Shown here one piece after another: positions 36,027 through 44,984 of a stretch of 64,000 bases of DNA; position 1 is the first letter of the stretch, and every line of letters starts with the position of its first letter. The translations under genes and the position numbers were made by a program. The notes beneath the pieces are model-generated. The model did not search any database and had not been told where the DNA came from. It saw only the letters and a program-made list of their open reading frames with translations. This DNA comes from SZUA-100 sp965248135 (GTDB lineage: Bacteria > Pseudomonadota > Alphaproteobacteria > Rhizobiales > Rhizobiaceae): NCBI GenBank assembly GCA_965248135.1, contig CBDFIN010000010.1:1-64000 (forward strand), written 5' to 3'.

Positions 36027-38620
36027 ACGGGACGGGCGAAACCACCAATTGGACCATATCGTTCGCGGCAGCCCTGGTGCTACACGCAGGCGGCATATTC
36101 TTCATGGCCGAGAACTTGCGGGCGGACGCTCTATCCAGGACAGAAACAGAAATCTCTATCCTGACGCTTCCCACACCTTCCGCGTCAGCGTTGCTTGGGG
36201 CAAAAAACCTTGATGCAGTAGCGGCGCGACCATCCAGCGAGGCGACACCGTCAAGCCCAAAATATTACCAACATCCCGAACGGTTAGTACTTAAAACCGC
36301 GATCGCTGAAGCGATCAATAAATCAGAAAAGGTCGCATCCCGGCAACCCGAGCAACTGGCGGCTCTGGACACACGTGATCAATCTGAGTTTGCCTCAAGG
36401 GCAAATTCTGCAGAAAACCTGGAACATTCAAGAGCAGCCAACCGAGCCCAGCCTGCACAGCCTGTAGAGACTACAAGGGTGGGGCCGGCGATTGCAGAGG
36501 CATTGGCAGCTAACGAAATGTCGCCACAGATTGCCGACAAGGCGGCAGCAGATACGCTGGATGCGGCTTTGCCCTCCTCGCAGTTTGCTGAAAGGGCGCC
36601 AGCGGAAACGCTCGAAGCCTCCAATGCAACTATACAAATTGCCGAGCGACCTTCGGCAGAGGCATTGGCAGCTAACGAAACGTCGCCACAGATCGCCGAC
36701 AAGGCGGCAGCAGATACGCTGGATGCGGCTTTGCCCTCCTCGCAGTTTGCTGAAAGGGCGCCAGCGGAAACGCTCGAAGCCTCCAATGCAACTATACAAA
36801 TTGCCGAGCGACCTTCGGCAGAGGCATTGGCAGCTAACGAAACGTCGCCACAGATTGCCGACAAGGCGGCAGCAGATACGCTGGATGCGGCTTTGCCCTC
36901 CTCGCAGTTTGCTGAAAGGGCGGCAGCGGAAATGCTCGAAGCCTCCAATGCGACTATACAAATTGCCGAGCGACCTTCGGCAGAGGCATTGGCAGCTAAC
37001 GAAACGTCGCCACAGATCGCCGACAAGGCGGCAGCAGATACGCTGGATGCGGCTTTGCCCTCCTCGCAGTTTGCTGAAAGGGCGGCGGCGGAAATGCTCG
37101 AAGCCTCAAATGCGACTATACAAATTGCCGAACAACCATCCGCAGAAGCATTGTTGGCGGTGGTGTCGTCGCCACAGATTGCCGGTGAAGTGGAATTGAC
37201 TGTGACCAAGAATGCCAATTCCATGCCGGTAGAATTGGCTGCGAGTCCAGCCGACAACAATGTGGACACATCTTCAAAACCGGTTCAGCCACGATTCTTG
37301 CTGGCTAAGTCGGCGCCCGCAAAAGCGCTGGATGCAGCGAATACACAGGCTCAGATTACAATGGCCGAAGAAAACTCCGCGACGCCCGCCAACCCGGTGT
37401 CTGAAATCGCTAACATCGCCCCGATGCCAACCGGCAATCGCCAGAAAAAATCAGCGGTAGTGCTAAATGTCGCTCCTGCCGGCAATGTCAATTCCCCCCG
37501 GCTTCGGCTGTCAACGAAACCTGATCACAAACGCGTTTTGGTAAATCACAATATTGAACGACAATCTGCGGCGACCGCAACCAAGACTACCCGTCCTCAA
37601 GCTTCTGCCAATATGGCCACCAAACCTGGCATACAAACCGGTTATCGCTCAACCCGCCTATCCAGCACATTGCCACTGCAGATCAAAAGCGCGCGCCAGC
37701 CCACAGGTATCCCGATCACGGCATCCCGGGCTGAAACGAAAGCGCCGCGAGCCGCAGCACAACGACTGGCAAAGGCAGTCCCCCGGTCTTTTGAAGCTGT
37801 TCACCAGCCGGCTCAAAATGTTGCTGCAGCAAAATCGGAAGATCGAGCCAATCGGACCAGTTCTGTCACACGGTCGAATCCACCCATTGCCTCCGCCATT
37901 CGAAGCCAGCGGAAACCGGAAAAAAAGAAAGAACTGGTAATGGTTGTAAAACCCAACAATATCGAGAAACCCGGCAAAACTCTGGCAGTAGAAAAATTCG
38001 GCATGTTGTTGGACTTTTTGAAAGGCCAACAAGCGAGCAATTGTTTTGTCGCAATTCCAGCGATCATGCCAGACAACCGCGTCGCCCTTTATGGATTTGG
38101 CAAAGGAGGCGTTGTTTGGCAGCGATTTGTAACAAACGCCAAATACAGCACTGAAGTGAATATTGCCTCCCAACTCGCGATGATTACTCAGGCACAGTGC
38201 CAGGTCGCCAATTTTGCCCGATCAAGCCCTTCCTATCCCTCTTTCACCCTTTCGTTGGTGCTTAAGAGCGCAGAAGTAAAAAACGGTGGCTTCCTGTCAG
38301 GTCACGTCCTCAATCTGCAGACGCGCGCGCTCAGTCTCTTCCTGATTGATGACAGCGGAGTCGCTGTCCTGCTCAATGATTATCTTCAAAATAGCGATAT
38401 TTCCTCCTCATTCGATATTCAGTTACGGACAACCGGTGGATTTGTATCAACATCGCAATTGCTTCTCGCGGTGGCAACCGAACAGCCACTGAACAGCGCC
38501 GAAATAAGTCAACCAATTGTTGCGAAGGAATTGTTAATAGCCATGGAAGAGGAAATTAGCTCCCGCAATATGACACTCGATTTGGCCATTGGCGCCTTTA
38601 CCATGGTCAAACCACAATGA
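36023..38620 (+). CDS. Large TonB-position protein with tandem repeats
   Basis: 865 residues. A single N-terminal membrane segment (about 10-28, ISFAAALVLHAGGIFFM) is placed as in TonB. A low-complexity periplasmic region (30-650) includes four near-perfect 54-residue repeats (EALAANETSPQIADKA..., residues about 159-374) and a Lys/Arg/Pro-rich stretch. Residues about 655-865 form a folded domain (EKFGMLLDFLKGQQASNCFVAIP; FGKGGVVWQRFV; SLFLIDDSGVAVLLND). This tail lacks the YP motif of classical TonB C-termini. It may be a dedicated partner of the ExbB/ExbD pair that reaches across the periplasm. The repeat-driven length could vary between strains. Confidence 0.75.
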   Translation: MNGTGETTNWTISFAAALVLHAGGIFFMAENLRADALSRTETEISILTLPTPSASALLGAKNLDAVAARPSSEATPSSPKYYQHPERLVLKTAIAEAINKSEKVASRQPEQLAALDTRDQSEFASRANSAENLEHSRAANRAQPAQPVETTRVGPAIAEALAANEMSPQIADKAAADTLDAALPSSQFAERAPAETLEASNATIQIAERPSAEALAANETSPQIADKAAADTLDAALPSSQFAERAPAETLEASNATIQIAERPSAEALAANETSPQIADKAAADTLDAALPSSQFAERAAAEMLEASNATIQIAERPSAEALAANETSPQIADKAAADTLDAALPSSQFAERAAAEMLEASNATIQIAEQPSAEALLAVVSSPQIAGEVELTVTKNANSMPVELAASPADNNVDTSSKPVQPRFLLAKSAPAKALDAANTQAQITMAEENSATPANPVSEIANIAPMPTGNRQKKSAVVLNVAPAGNVNSPRLRLSTKPDHKRVLVNHNIERQSAATATKTTRPQASANMATKPGIQTGYRSTRLSSTLPLQIKSARQPTGIPITASRAETKAPRAAAQRLAKAVPRSFEAVHQPAQNVAAAKSEDRANRTSSVTRSNPPIASAIRSQRKPEKKKELVMVVKPNNIEKPGKTLAVEKFGMLLDFLKGQQASNCFVAIPAIMPDNRVALYGFGKGGVVWQRFVTNAKYSTEVNIASQLAMITQAQCQVANFARSSPSYPSFTLSLVLKSAEVKNGGFLSGHVLNLQTRALSLFLIDDSGVAVLLNDYLQNSDISSSFDIQLRTTGGFVSTSQLLLAVATEQPLNSAEISQPIVAKELLIAMEEEISSRNMTLDLAIGAFTMVKPQ
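36497..37190 (+). repeat. 162-bp tandem repeat, four copies plus a decayed fifth
   Basis: Period is exactly 162 bp; the GCATTGGCAGCTAACGAA landmark recurs at 36500, 36662, 36824 and 36986, and a diverged form begins at 37148. Differences between units are a few bases (for example ACG/ATG, CCA/GCA). The period is a multiple of three, so copy change keeps the frame. Confidence 0.9.
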
Positions 38621-38668
38621 AGATAGCAGGCAAATTCGGTCTGTTGCGAATTTCAACAACCAGGGTCC

Positions 38669-39775
38669 TTACACTTCTGCCATGATAATTCGTTCGAGCG
38701 TTTTAACGCCGACAATGCCGCCGATAACGATAAACACAAAAGTTATCATCGATCCAACCGCAAGAGTGGAAAAGCCCGAAAGCGCCTGCCCGACTGTACA
38801 GCCAAGGGCGAGCACCCCGCCGATGCCCATGAGGGTAGCGCCAAACAAGTTACGAATAGTATCTTTAGGACTAGCGAAAGTGGTGATGTGAAAACGGCCC
38901 TGCACCAGCGAACCGGCAAACGCACCTAAAATCGTACCCACCAAAGTGACAACACCAAAGCCCGGCGCGCCAAGCGCGGTAAAACGGGTCAGGTATTCCA
39001 GAGTATCACCTGACGGCCGCACGAAAGTCAGCGAAGATACCGGCACCACTTTTTCAGCAAATTCATCATAGGCCATGCCGGTCAACATCCATCCGGCCGT
39101 AATGCAAAGTCCGATAATCAGTCCTGCTGCCAGGTGTGGCAGTGATTTTCGAAAACCAGCATCCTTGAAACAATAGACCAGCAAAACCAGCACAATAACC
39201 ACCATGGCGCCGAAATTACCGGTCGGTGCATCAATGCCGGTAAATACCGACAGAATTGATCCTGCACTTTGGCTATCGATGTCATAATTGGTCAGATCAA
39301 TGGTAGCAGGCCCAAAAATAGCAGCTCTTATTGGCCCCAGAATACCGCCAATAGTCATGTAGCCAAACAGTCCCGTGACAACCAGAACTATCAACGATCT
39401 TAGATCGCCACCCCCGGCTCTTGCGAGGTTTTTGGTGACACATCCACCAGCAAAGACCATACCAAAACCAAATATTGCGCCGCCGATCACGTTGCCAAGC
39501 CAGTTGAAACTGGTGGTTAAGTACATTGAGGAACCGATATCAGCGATGCCGGTATTGGCCAGATAAAACGCACCCAAAATAGCCACTGCTGCGGCCAGCA
39601 ACCAGGCTCGAAAACGCCTATAATCGCCAAAAGACAAGATGTCCGATATTGAGCCCATGGTGCAAAAATTTGTCACATAGACGACAAATCCGAATACCGT
39701 GCCAATCAGCAAACCGCCATATCCAACATAAAAATCGGGTGATTCAACCACTAGCTCCCGCAGATTCTCAATCAT
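38669..39775 (-). CDS. YeeE/YedE-family sulfur-compound channel (TsuA-like)
   Basis: 368 residues from ATG 39775, chosen for the GGGAAGG site five bases upstream. About nine membrane helices. The Cys-containing motifs of TsuA-type thiosulfate/sulfur channels are present: TNFCTMG, FAGGCVTKNLAR and ALGCTVGQALSGF. These cysteines are thought to relay the substrate sulfur. The gene is divergent from dsrE2-like and tusA-like genes, which makes sulfur uptake or transfer likely. Confidence 0.88.
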   Translation of the reverse strand: MIENLRELVVESPDFYVGYGGLLIGTVFGFVVYVTNFCTMGSISDILSFGDYRRFRAWLLAAAVAILGAFYLANTGIADIGSSMYLTTSFNWLGNVIGGAIFGFGMVFAGGCVTKNLARAGGGDLRSLIVLVVTGLFGYMTIGGILGPIRAAIFGPATIDLTNYDIDSQSAGSILSVFTGIDAPTGNFGAMVVIVLVLLVYCFKDAGFRKSLPHLAAGLIIGLCITAGWMLTGMAYDEFAEKVVPVSSLTFVRPSGDTLEYLTRFTALGAPGFGVVTLVGTILGAFAGSLVQGRFHITTFASPKDTIRNLFGATLMGIGGVLALGCTVGQALSGFSTLAVGSMITFVFIVIGGIVGVKTLERIIMAEV

Positions 39776-39935
39776 TAACACCTTCCCTCTTCAAACGTCG
39801 ATTAACCGTGTGGGGGCCAGCCGCATCACCAAAAACACTGCAATCGCGGTTGGTCAGGCCCGATTCGTTGTGACAAAACAACTAGCATCTTCAATGAAGT
39901 GTTTACATGCGAATATCACGATGCGCAATTATTGG

Positions 39936-40159
39936 GGCTATAACCCACGGCGATCGCTTGAAAGAAAGTTTATCCGCATGGCGCCCCAATGGGGGGATTT
40001 TTTCAAAGAAAAATTCCGGGAATTCGGGTCAGCCTTGAGCATTGCTCATGTGAGGACGGTGATTGAGGCGCAAAAAGCGCCGCAAAGAACCGCCCGCAGC
40101 GGAGCAAACTAACAAAATACGTGCAAATCGCTTTCAAGCGATTGCCGTGGGCTATAACC
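39936..40159. mobile_element. MITE-like element with 10-bp target duplication, copy B
   Basis: A 204-bp element (39946-40149) with the same inverted ends as copy A, flanked by GGCTATAACC at 39936-39945 and 40150-40159. Together with the different 10-mer at copy A, this shows true transposition events. It fills part of the 550-bp gap between the sulfur channel gene and dsrE2; the rest of the gap shows no gene. Confidence 0.85.
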
Positions 40160-40332
40160 TTTCCACACCTGCCGCGATGCCAGCACCGGCAACATCACAC
40201 AGAAGTTACAGGCGATGTCCCCCGCCGTCCATCGATCGATGCCGTTGTCTCTTGACTTTCCACCAAATAGTATTCATTTATTCTAATATATATTGAACCA
40301 AAACCGGAATTTGCATCGCGGAAAGGAAGACC

Positions 40333-40833
40333 ATGTCGCAAGAAAATCTGGAAAACACCAAGAGCATGTCGATCATTGTAACCAAGGGTTCGCTCGACTG
40401 GGCCTATCCGCCGTTCATTCTTGGCACTACTGCTGCGGCCATGGACATGAAAGTGACGATGTTCTTCACATTCTATGGTCTGCCGTTATTGTTGGAAAAA
40501 CTGGATCTTCAGGTTACCGCGCTGGGTAACCCCGCGATGAAAATGCCGATGATGGGAATGCACATGGGCATGCCAAATATTGTTGCCGCTCTTCCTGGTG
40601 TCGATGCAGCTGCATCTGTAATGATGAAAAACCTCATCAAGAAAAAGGGTGTGGCGTCGATTGAAGACCTTCGCGAAGCCGCAGTTGACACCGATGTTCG
40701 GATGATTGCCTGCCAGATGACCATGGACCTGTTTGAATACGACACCAAGGATATGATAGAAGGCATCGAAGTCGGCGGCGCGGCCACCTATATGGAAGTG
40801 GCGGCGAAATCGGACATCAATCTGTTTATCTAA
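40333..40833 (+). CDS. DsrE/DsrF-like (DsrE2) sulfur-relay protein
   Basis: 166 residues of the DsrE2/peroxiredoxin-like family: SIIVTKGSLDWAYPPFIL, a Met-rich middle (GNPAMKMPMMGMHMG), and a conserved Cys in MIACQMTMDLFEY. DsrE-type proteins take sulfane sulfur and pass it to TusA. A membrane role is suggested for some DsrE2 proteins, but the hydrophobic segment at 20-45 is short here. It precedes tusA, separated by 121 bp. Confidence 0.85.
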   Translation: MSQENLENTKSMSIIVTKGSLDWAYPPFILGTTAAAMDMKVTMFFTFYGLPLLLEKLDLQVTALGNPAMKMPMMGMHMGMPNIVAALPGVDAAASVMMKNLIKKKGVASIEDLREAAVDTDVRMIACQMTMDLFEYDTKDMIEGIEVGGAATYMEVAAKSDINLFI

Positions 40834-40954
40834 CGCGGGATATTACAGCCTGAAGAAACCGGCCTACACCAAATAAATGGGGCAATCGATGCTGACACTC
40901 ACGGTCACATTGCGGCGATGATGCCCATGTGGAAAGCAAAGAAAGTGAATTAAC

Positions 40955-41182
40955 ATGGCAACACAGCTGCTTGATACTAAAGGTCTTAACTGCCCTCTTC
41001 CTATCCTGAAGGCAAAGAAAACAATCAAATCGATGGGTTCAGGTGATACGCTTGAAATCCTGTCGACGGATCCTGGATCGGTTGCCGATTTTGAAGCCTT
41101 TTGCCGTCAGACCGGGAACAAGCTTTTGAGCTCCTCCTCAGAGGGCGATGTGTACAAATTCGAGATCAAGGTTTCAGCCTGA
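40955..41182 (+). CDS. TusA-family sulfur carrier
   Basis: 75 residues. The carrier Cys13 is in GLNCPLPILKAKK, the CPxP motif that holds the persulfide. The short length and lack of a signal peptide fit a cytoplasmic carrier. With the DsrE2-like protein it forms a two-step relay; the channel upstream would feed it. Whether it serves thiosulfate oxidation or biosynthesis cannot be told. Confidence 0.92.
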   Translation: MATQLLDTKGLNCPLPILKAKKTIKSMGSGDTLEILSTDPGSVADFEAFCRQTGNKLLSSSSEGDVYKFEIKVSA

Positions 41183-41221
41183 TATCCGACTAAAAATTGC
41201 ATTGAAAAATGTGAGGGCTGA

Positions 41222-42172
41222 ATGCGTCGGCTAACGACTGCTTTTCTTTTCGGCTTGCTCGGCCCATTGGCGGCTACTCATGCTGGAGATATCAGACCTG
41301 GTACATTAACTGCACCCGATACCGCAGTTGGCCGCAATCTCGATGCTCCGGTCAACACCCTGCCGATTGATAATAAATGGTGGTGGGACCAGGACTGGTA
41401 TAACAACGGCATTCAACAGATTGTGGTGAACCATAATCTCGTTGAGCGCCGGATTTCATATACCAACCCGGCAGATGGTACCGACGTTCCTGCGATCCTT
41501 TTGCGCCCTGATGATGATAAAAAATATCCAGGCGTGCTGTTTCAGCACGGCCGCAGGGGGCTCGACGAACTCGTCCAAAGACTGGCCCGCCGGGTGGCGG
41601 CGCGGGGTTTTGTGGTGCTGGCGCCCGATGTCTATGAGGCCCGGTTTATTGATCAACATCCGATTGAGCATCTTGAAGAAACCGAGGGTGATGTCAATGC
41701 GGGTATCGACCACCTGATGACGCTGCCGGACCTGTCTAGCACAAAAATCTGCCTATTCTCGCACACCAGAGGTGGTTACTACACCCTTCAGGTAGCGGTG
41801 AAGTTCAAACGGCAGGAAAAAGATGTTGCCTGTTACGTTTCATTTTATCCCCATTGGCAACATCCGCAAGCGGCAGAACCGATGCAGGTTTACCGTTATG
41901 ACAGCATGGTCGACGCACTCAACCTTCCGACCATGATCTTTATTGGTGAATATGAGCAATATCAACGCCGCCGCTCCATTGAGACGGCGGTAAAATTCAT
42001 GAAAGAAGCCGGCAAAGATGTGCGGTTGGTCATTTATCCAGGCGTCGGGCGCGGCTTTGATTTCCGTCCACCCAATGTGCGCACCTTTGCCGATGATCTC
42101 GCCACCAAAGATTCAAATTTGCGAAGCGCCGACTTCATGCAGCGGCATCTGGCGCCGTGGACCAAGCAGTAA
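41222..42172 (+). CDS. Exported dienelactone-hydrolase-like protein lacking the usual nucleophile
   Basis: 316 residues with an N-terminal signal segment (cleavage near THAGD). The alpha/beta-hydrolase fold is recognisable: PGVLFQHGRRGLDE, FVVLAPDVYEARF, LPTMIFIGEYEQY. At the nucleophile elbow, where dienelactone hydrolases have G-x-C-x-G-G, it reads SHTRGG, with Thr182 at the Cys/Ser position. The final His region (VGRGFDF) is also atypical. Such proteins occur in sulfur-oxidation clusters. The catalytic role is doubtful, and binding is possible. Its 3' end overlaps the convergent aminotransferase gene by 60 bp. Confidence 0.8.
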   Translation: MRRLTTAFLFGLLGPLAATHAGDIRPGTLTAPDTAVGRNLDAPVNTLPIDNKWWWDQDWYNNGIQQIVVNHNLVERRISYTNPADGTDVPAILLRPDDDKKYPGVLFQHGRRGLDELVQRLARRVAARGFVVLAPDVYEARFIDQHPIEHLEETEGDVNAGIDHLMTLPDLSSTKICLFSHTRGGYYTLQVAVKFKRQEKDVACYVSFYPHWQHPQAAEPMQVYRYDSMVDALNLPTMIFIGEYEQYQRRRSIETAVKFMKEAGKDVRLVIYPGVGRGFDFRPPNVRTFADDLATKDSNLRSADFMQRHLAPWTKQ

Positions 42173-43372
42173 TTCATTCAAGCTGCCTGGTTTCCAATTG
42201 CCTAGCCTTTCAATTGCATTATCGATGTCAAGGCTGGTCCCGGCAAAGGAAAAGCGCAAAAACTCGTGCCCGCGCAACGGGTCAAAATCCAGCCCCGGAG
42301 TTGCCGCAACGCCGGTTTCCATCAACATTTTTTTGGCAAACACCATGGAATCCTTGGCCAACCCGCGAATTGAAACATAGGCATAAAAGGCACCATCGAT
42401 GGGCAGAATATCCTGAAAACCAAGTTTAGGCAGCCATTCCAGCATTTTCGCCCGGTTGATTTCGTAACCCGTTTTAACCTGCTCCAGTTGCGCCATTCCG
42501 TCGAAAGCCGCCGCCGCTGCAATTTGCGAAAGTTCCGGTGGCGATATGTAGAGATTTTGAGCAATCCGCTCGACCGGGCGTACCAGGCTTTGCGGCAATA
42601 TCATCCAGCCGATGCGCCAGCCGGTCATGCAATAATATTTTGAAAACGAGTTAATGACGATCACCTGATCACTGAAACTGAGCGCCGTCTCTTCACCAAC
42701 ACCCGTCTCTTCACCATAAGTCAAGCCATGATAGATTTCGTCGGAAATCAGCCAAAGGCCCAATTCAGCGCAGACCTCGACGATGGAGCGAAGGGCATCT
42801 GCATCCATCATCGTACCGCTGGGATTGGCGGGGCTTGCGATCAATACGCCTTGCAGCGGTGCTTGAGCATGGGCTTCACGCAAGTGATCTGCGGTGAGCG
42901 CCCAGCGGGTTGAAGCATCGGTCTCGATTTCCACCGGAATAATACCGAGCGCCCGCATAATATTGCGATAGGCGGGATAGCCGGGAGTGGCTATCGCCAC
43001 CCGGTCGCCCGCATCAAATGCGGCAAGAAAGGCAAGATTAAACCCCGCTGACGAACCGGTTGTGGCAAAGACCTGGCCTTCGGTAACGCCAACACCATAA
43101 TGATCGCTGTAATGTTGTGCGATCCGCCGGCGTAGCGGGGCTATTCCGGCTGCATCGGTGTAGCCCAGTTTGGCATCAACCAAAGCGGCTCGTGCCGCTT
43201 CCAGCGCGGTATCGGGAGCCGGCGCACCCGGTTGACCTACGCAGAGTTTAATAATGCTTTTCCCCTCACCAGCCATGCGGTTGGCCATCGCCATGATGTC
43301 CATTGCGTGGAACGGTTCTACACTGCTGCGTCCAGACACTGGAGCAGCTGAACGACCTGGTCTTGCTGTCAT
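42113..43372 (-). CDS. Class I/II aminotransferase
   Basis: 419 residues of the aspartate-aminotransferase fold type I. PLP motifs: ATTGSSAGFNLAFLAAF, SPANPSGTM, ISDEIYHGLTYG, and the PLP-binding Lys in NSFSKYYCMTGWRIGW. A C-terminal tail of about 25 residues (LLGPRRQMPLHEV) goes beyond the family, in the region overlapping the convergent hydrolase gene. GAGG precedes ATG 43372. The amino donor cannot be read from the sequence; aspartate, aromatic or branched-chain amino acids are possible. Confidence 0.88.
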   Translation of the reverse strand: MTARPGRSAAPVSGRSSVEPFHAMDIMAMANRMAGEGKSIIKLCVGQPGAPAPDTALEAARAALVDAKLGYTDAAGIAPLRRRIAQHYSDHYGVGVTEGQVFATTGSSAGFNLAFLAAFDAGDRVAIATPGYPAYRNIMRALGIIPVEIETDASTRWALTADHLREAHAQAPLQGVLIASPANPSGTMMDADALRSIVEVCAELGLWLISDEIYHGLTYGEETGVGEETALSFSDQVIVINSFSKYYCMTGWRIGWMILPQSLVRPVERIAQNLYISPPELSQIAAAAAFDGMAQLEQVKTGYEINRAKMLEWLPKLGFQDILPIDGAFYAYVSIRGLAKDSMVFAKKMLMETGVAATPGLDFDPLRGHEFLRFSFAGTSLDIDNAIERLGNWKPGSLNELLLGPRRQMPLHEVGASQI

Positions 43373-43565
43373 AATTTGACCTCATTGTGCGACTTCATCA
43401 TGCCGCTTGAATCAAAGCAGCTTTCGCTTAAACTGAACCGTTGAAGCTGCTCTATCTCTGGAACATGTTGTTGTCCCACAACTCTCACCTCATTTGACAA
43501 TATGTTCTAAAACAGCTTCACCGTCCTGCCTAACTGCTATTTGACGACTATCGGGGAATTGTCAA

Positions 43566-44936
43566 TTGTTGCACAAGTTACTTTCCACGTTGCTCGCCGC
43601 CACTTTGGTGGTTTTTGCAGTGCTACAATCTGCCAGCTCGGTATACGCCCAGGGGCGTGGCCGGATTTCTCTTATCCGCGACGCTGAAATCGAGGCACTG
43701 CTTGCGCGCTACGCCGGCTCGATTTTCAAGGTTGCCGGTATGCGCCGCGGGGCAATCGACATTCTGATCGTCAATGACCAGCAATTTAATGCCTTCGTGG
43801 TTGGGCGCACATTGTTCATCAACACAGGCGCACTGCTGCAGGCGGAAACGCCGAACGAGATTATCGGCGTAATCGCCCACGAGGTCGGGCACATCGCCGG
43901 CGGACATCAAGAGCGCATGGCAGATCGTTTGCGCAGCGCCAAGATTATAGCCGGGGTGGCCACCCTGCTTGGTGCCGGCATGATCGCGGCTGGCGCCGCC
44001 TCGGGCAACAAAGACGTGGCCCAGGCAGGATCAGGCGTGGCGCTTGGTGGGCCAACTTTGGCGATCAGAGGATTGTTATCCTATCAGCGTGGTGAGGAGA
44101 TGGCGGCCGACCGTGCGGCGCTGAAATATCTGCGTAAAACCGGACAGTCAGCCAAAGGGCTGCTTACAACGTTTTCGCGTTTTGCCGAAAATCTGAGACT
44201 TCAGGGTAGCCGTATCAACCCATATTTGCAGAGCCACCCAATGCCAATGGACCGTATCAATTCGCTTGCCAAAACGGTACAGAACAGCAAGTTCTACGCC
44301 AGAAAAGACAGTGGCTCATTGCAGGAGCTCCACGATCTTGCCAGAGCCAAGATTGCCGCCTATCTGGGTGGCAGACGCCATCTTGCCAATCTCATCCGAA
44401 AAGACACCTTCAGCCCGCTGGCGCGGCGATATGGCGAGGCAATCGGTCTTCATCTATATGGCTCGCCGCGTCACGCGATCCCGAAAATAGACGCGCTCAT
44501 TAAAAAACGTCCAAGGAATGCCTATTTCCATGAAATGAAAGGCGAAATTCTGCTGCGCTCCAGCCAATCGGCGGCCGCAATCAAGCCCTTTCGCCGGGCG
44601 GTCAAACTGAATGGTGGCCGCAGTGGATTCTTGCGGGTTGAACTCGGCCATGCGCTGCTCCAAAGCAATAATAGAAAAAACCTGAAACCGGCGATCGGTC
44701 AATTGCGCAAGGGGTTGTCACGCGACCCCTCGTTGATAGTCGGCCACCGTTATCTCGCGCAGGCCTATCAAAAAACCGGCAATACGCCACTTGCTCTTTT
44801 GGCCAGCGCTGAAGAGATGTTTTGGTCGGGCAATATCAGGCATGCAAAAAACTTTGCCAATCGCGCTCAACTAAAATTGAAGCGCGGATCGCCAGGATGG
44901 CTTCGCGCCCAGGATATTATCACCTATAAAAAGTAA
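43566..44936 (+). CDS. M48 metalloprotease with TPR-like tail (BepA/YfgC type)
   Basis: 456 residues with a Sec signal peptide (to about 28). The zinc protease motif is intact: HEVGHIAGGH (His, His), with the third ligand likely Glu in RGEEMAADRAALKYL. After the catalytic domain, residues about 300-440 form helical TPR-like repeats (AAAIKPFRRAVKLNGG; RDPSLIVGHRYLAQAYQKTGNTPLALL). BepA-type enzymes check outer-membrane protein assembly in the periplasm. The start is TTG at 43566 or 43569. The DsbA-like gene follows 48 bp on. Confidence 0.9.
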   Translation: MLHKLLSTLLAATLVVFAVLQSASSVYAQGRGRISLIRDAEIEALLARYAGSIFKVAGMRRGAIDILIVNDQQFNAFVVGRTLFINTGALLQAETPNEIIGVIAHEVGHIAGGHQERMADRLRSAKIIAGVATLLGAGMIAAGAASGNKDVAQAGSGVALGGPTLAIRGLLSYQRGEEMAADRAALKYLRKTGQSAKGLLTTFSRFAENLRLQGSRINPYLQSHPMPMDRINSLAKTVQNSKFYARKDSGSLQELHDLARAKIAAYLGGRRHLANLIRKDTFSPLARRYGEAIGLHLYGSPRHAIPKIDALIKKRPRNAYFHEMKGEILLRSSQSAAAIKPFRRAVKLNGGRSGFLRVELGHALLQSNNRKNLKPAIGQLRKGLSRDPSLIVGHRYLAQAYQKTGNTPLALLASAEEMFWSGNIRHAKNFANRAQLKLKRGSPGWLRAQDIITYKK

Positions 44937-44984
44937 CGAATGCGTTCTATAACCGCGCTCAATTTCACCCGCCCGGAGGCCTTT

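Noticed and set aside
36497..37190. Regular direct repeats that might suggest a CRISPR array
   Set aside because: Period is 162 bp without spacers, and the repeat is coding.
36379..37269. 296-codon open frame on the - strand across the tandem repeats
   Set aside because: It is the shadow of the repeat array in the 865-residue protein gene; it has no ribosome site and repeats because the coding strand repeats.
40262..40300. A BigR/SqrR-type sulfur operator before the DsrE2-like gene
   Set aside because: The AT-rich ATTCA...TTGAA arrangement is loose and the spacing does not fit a clear dyad.
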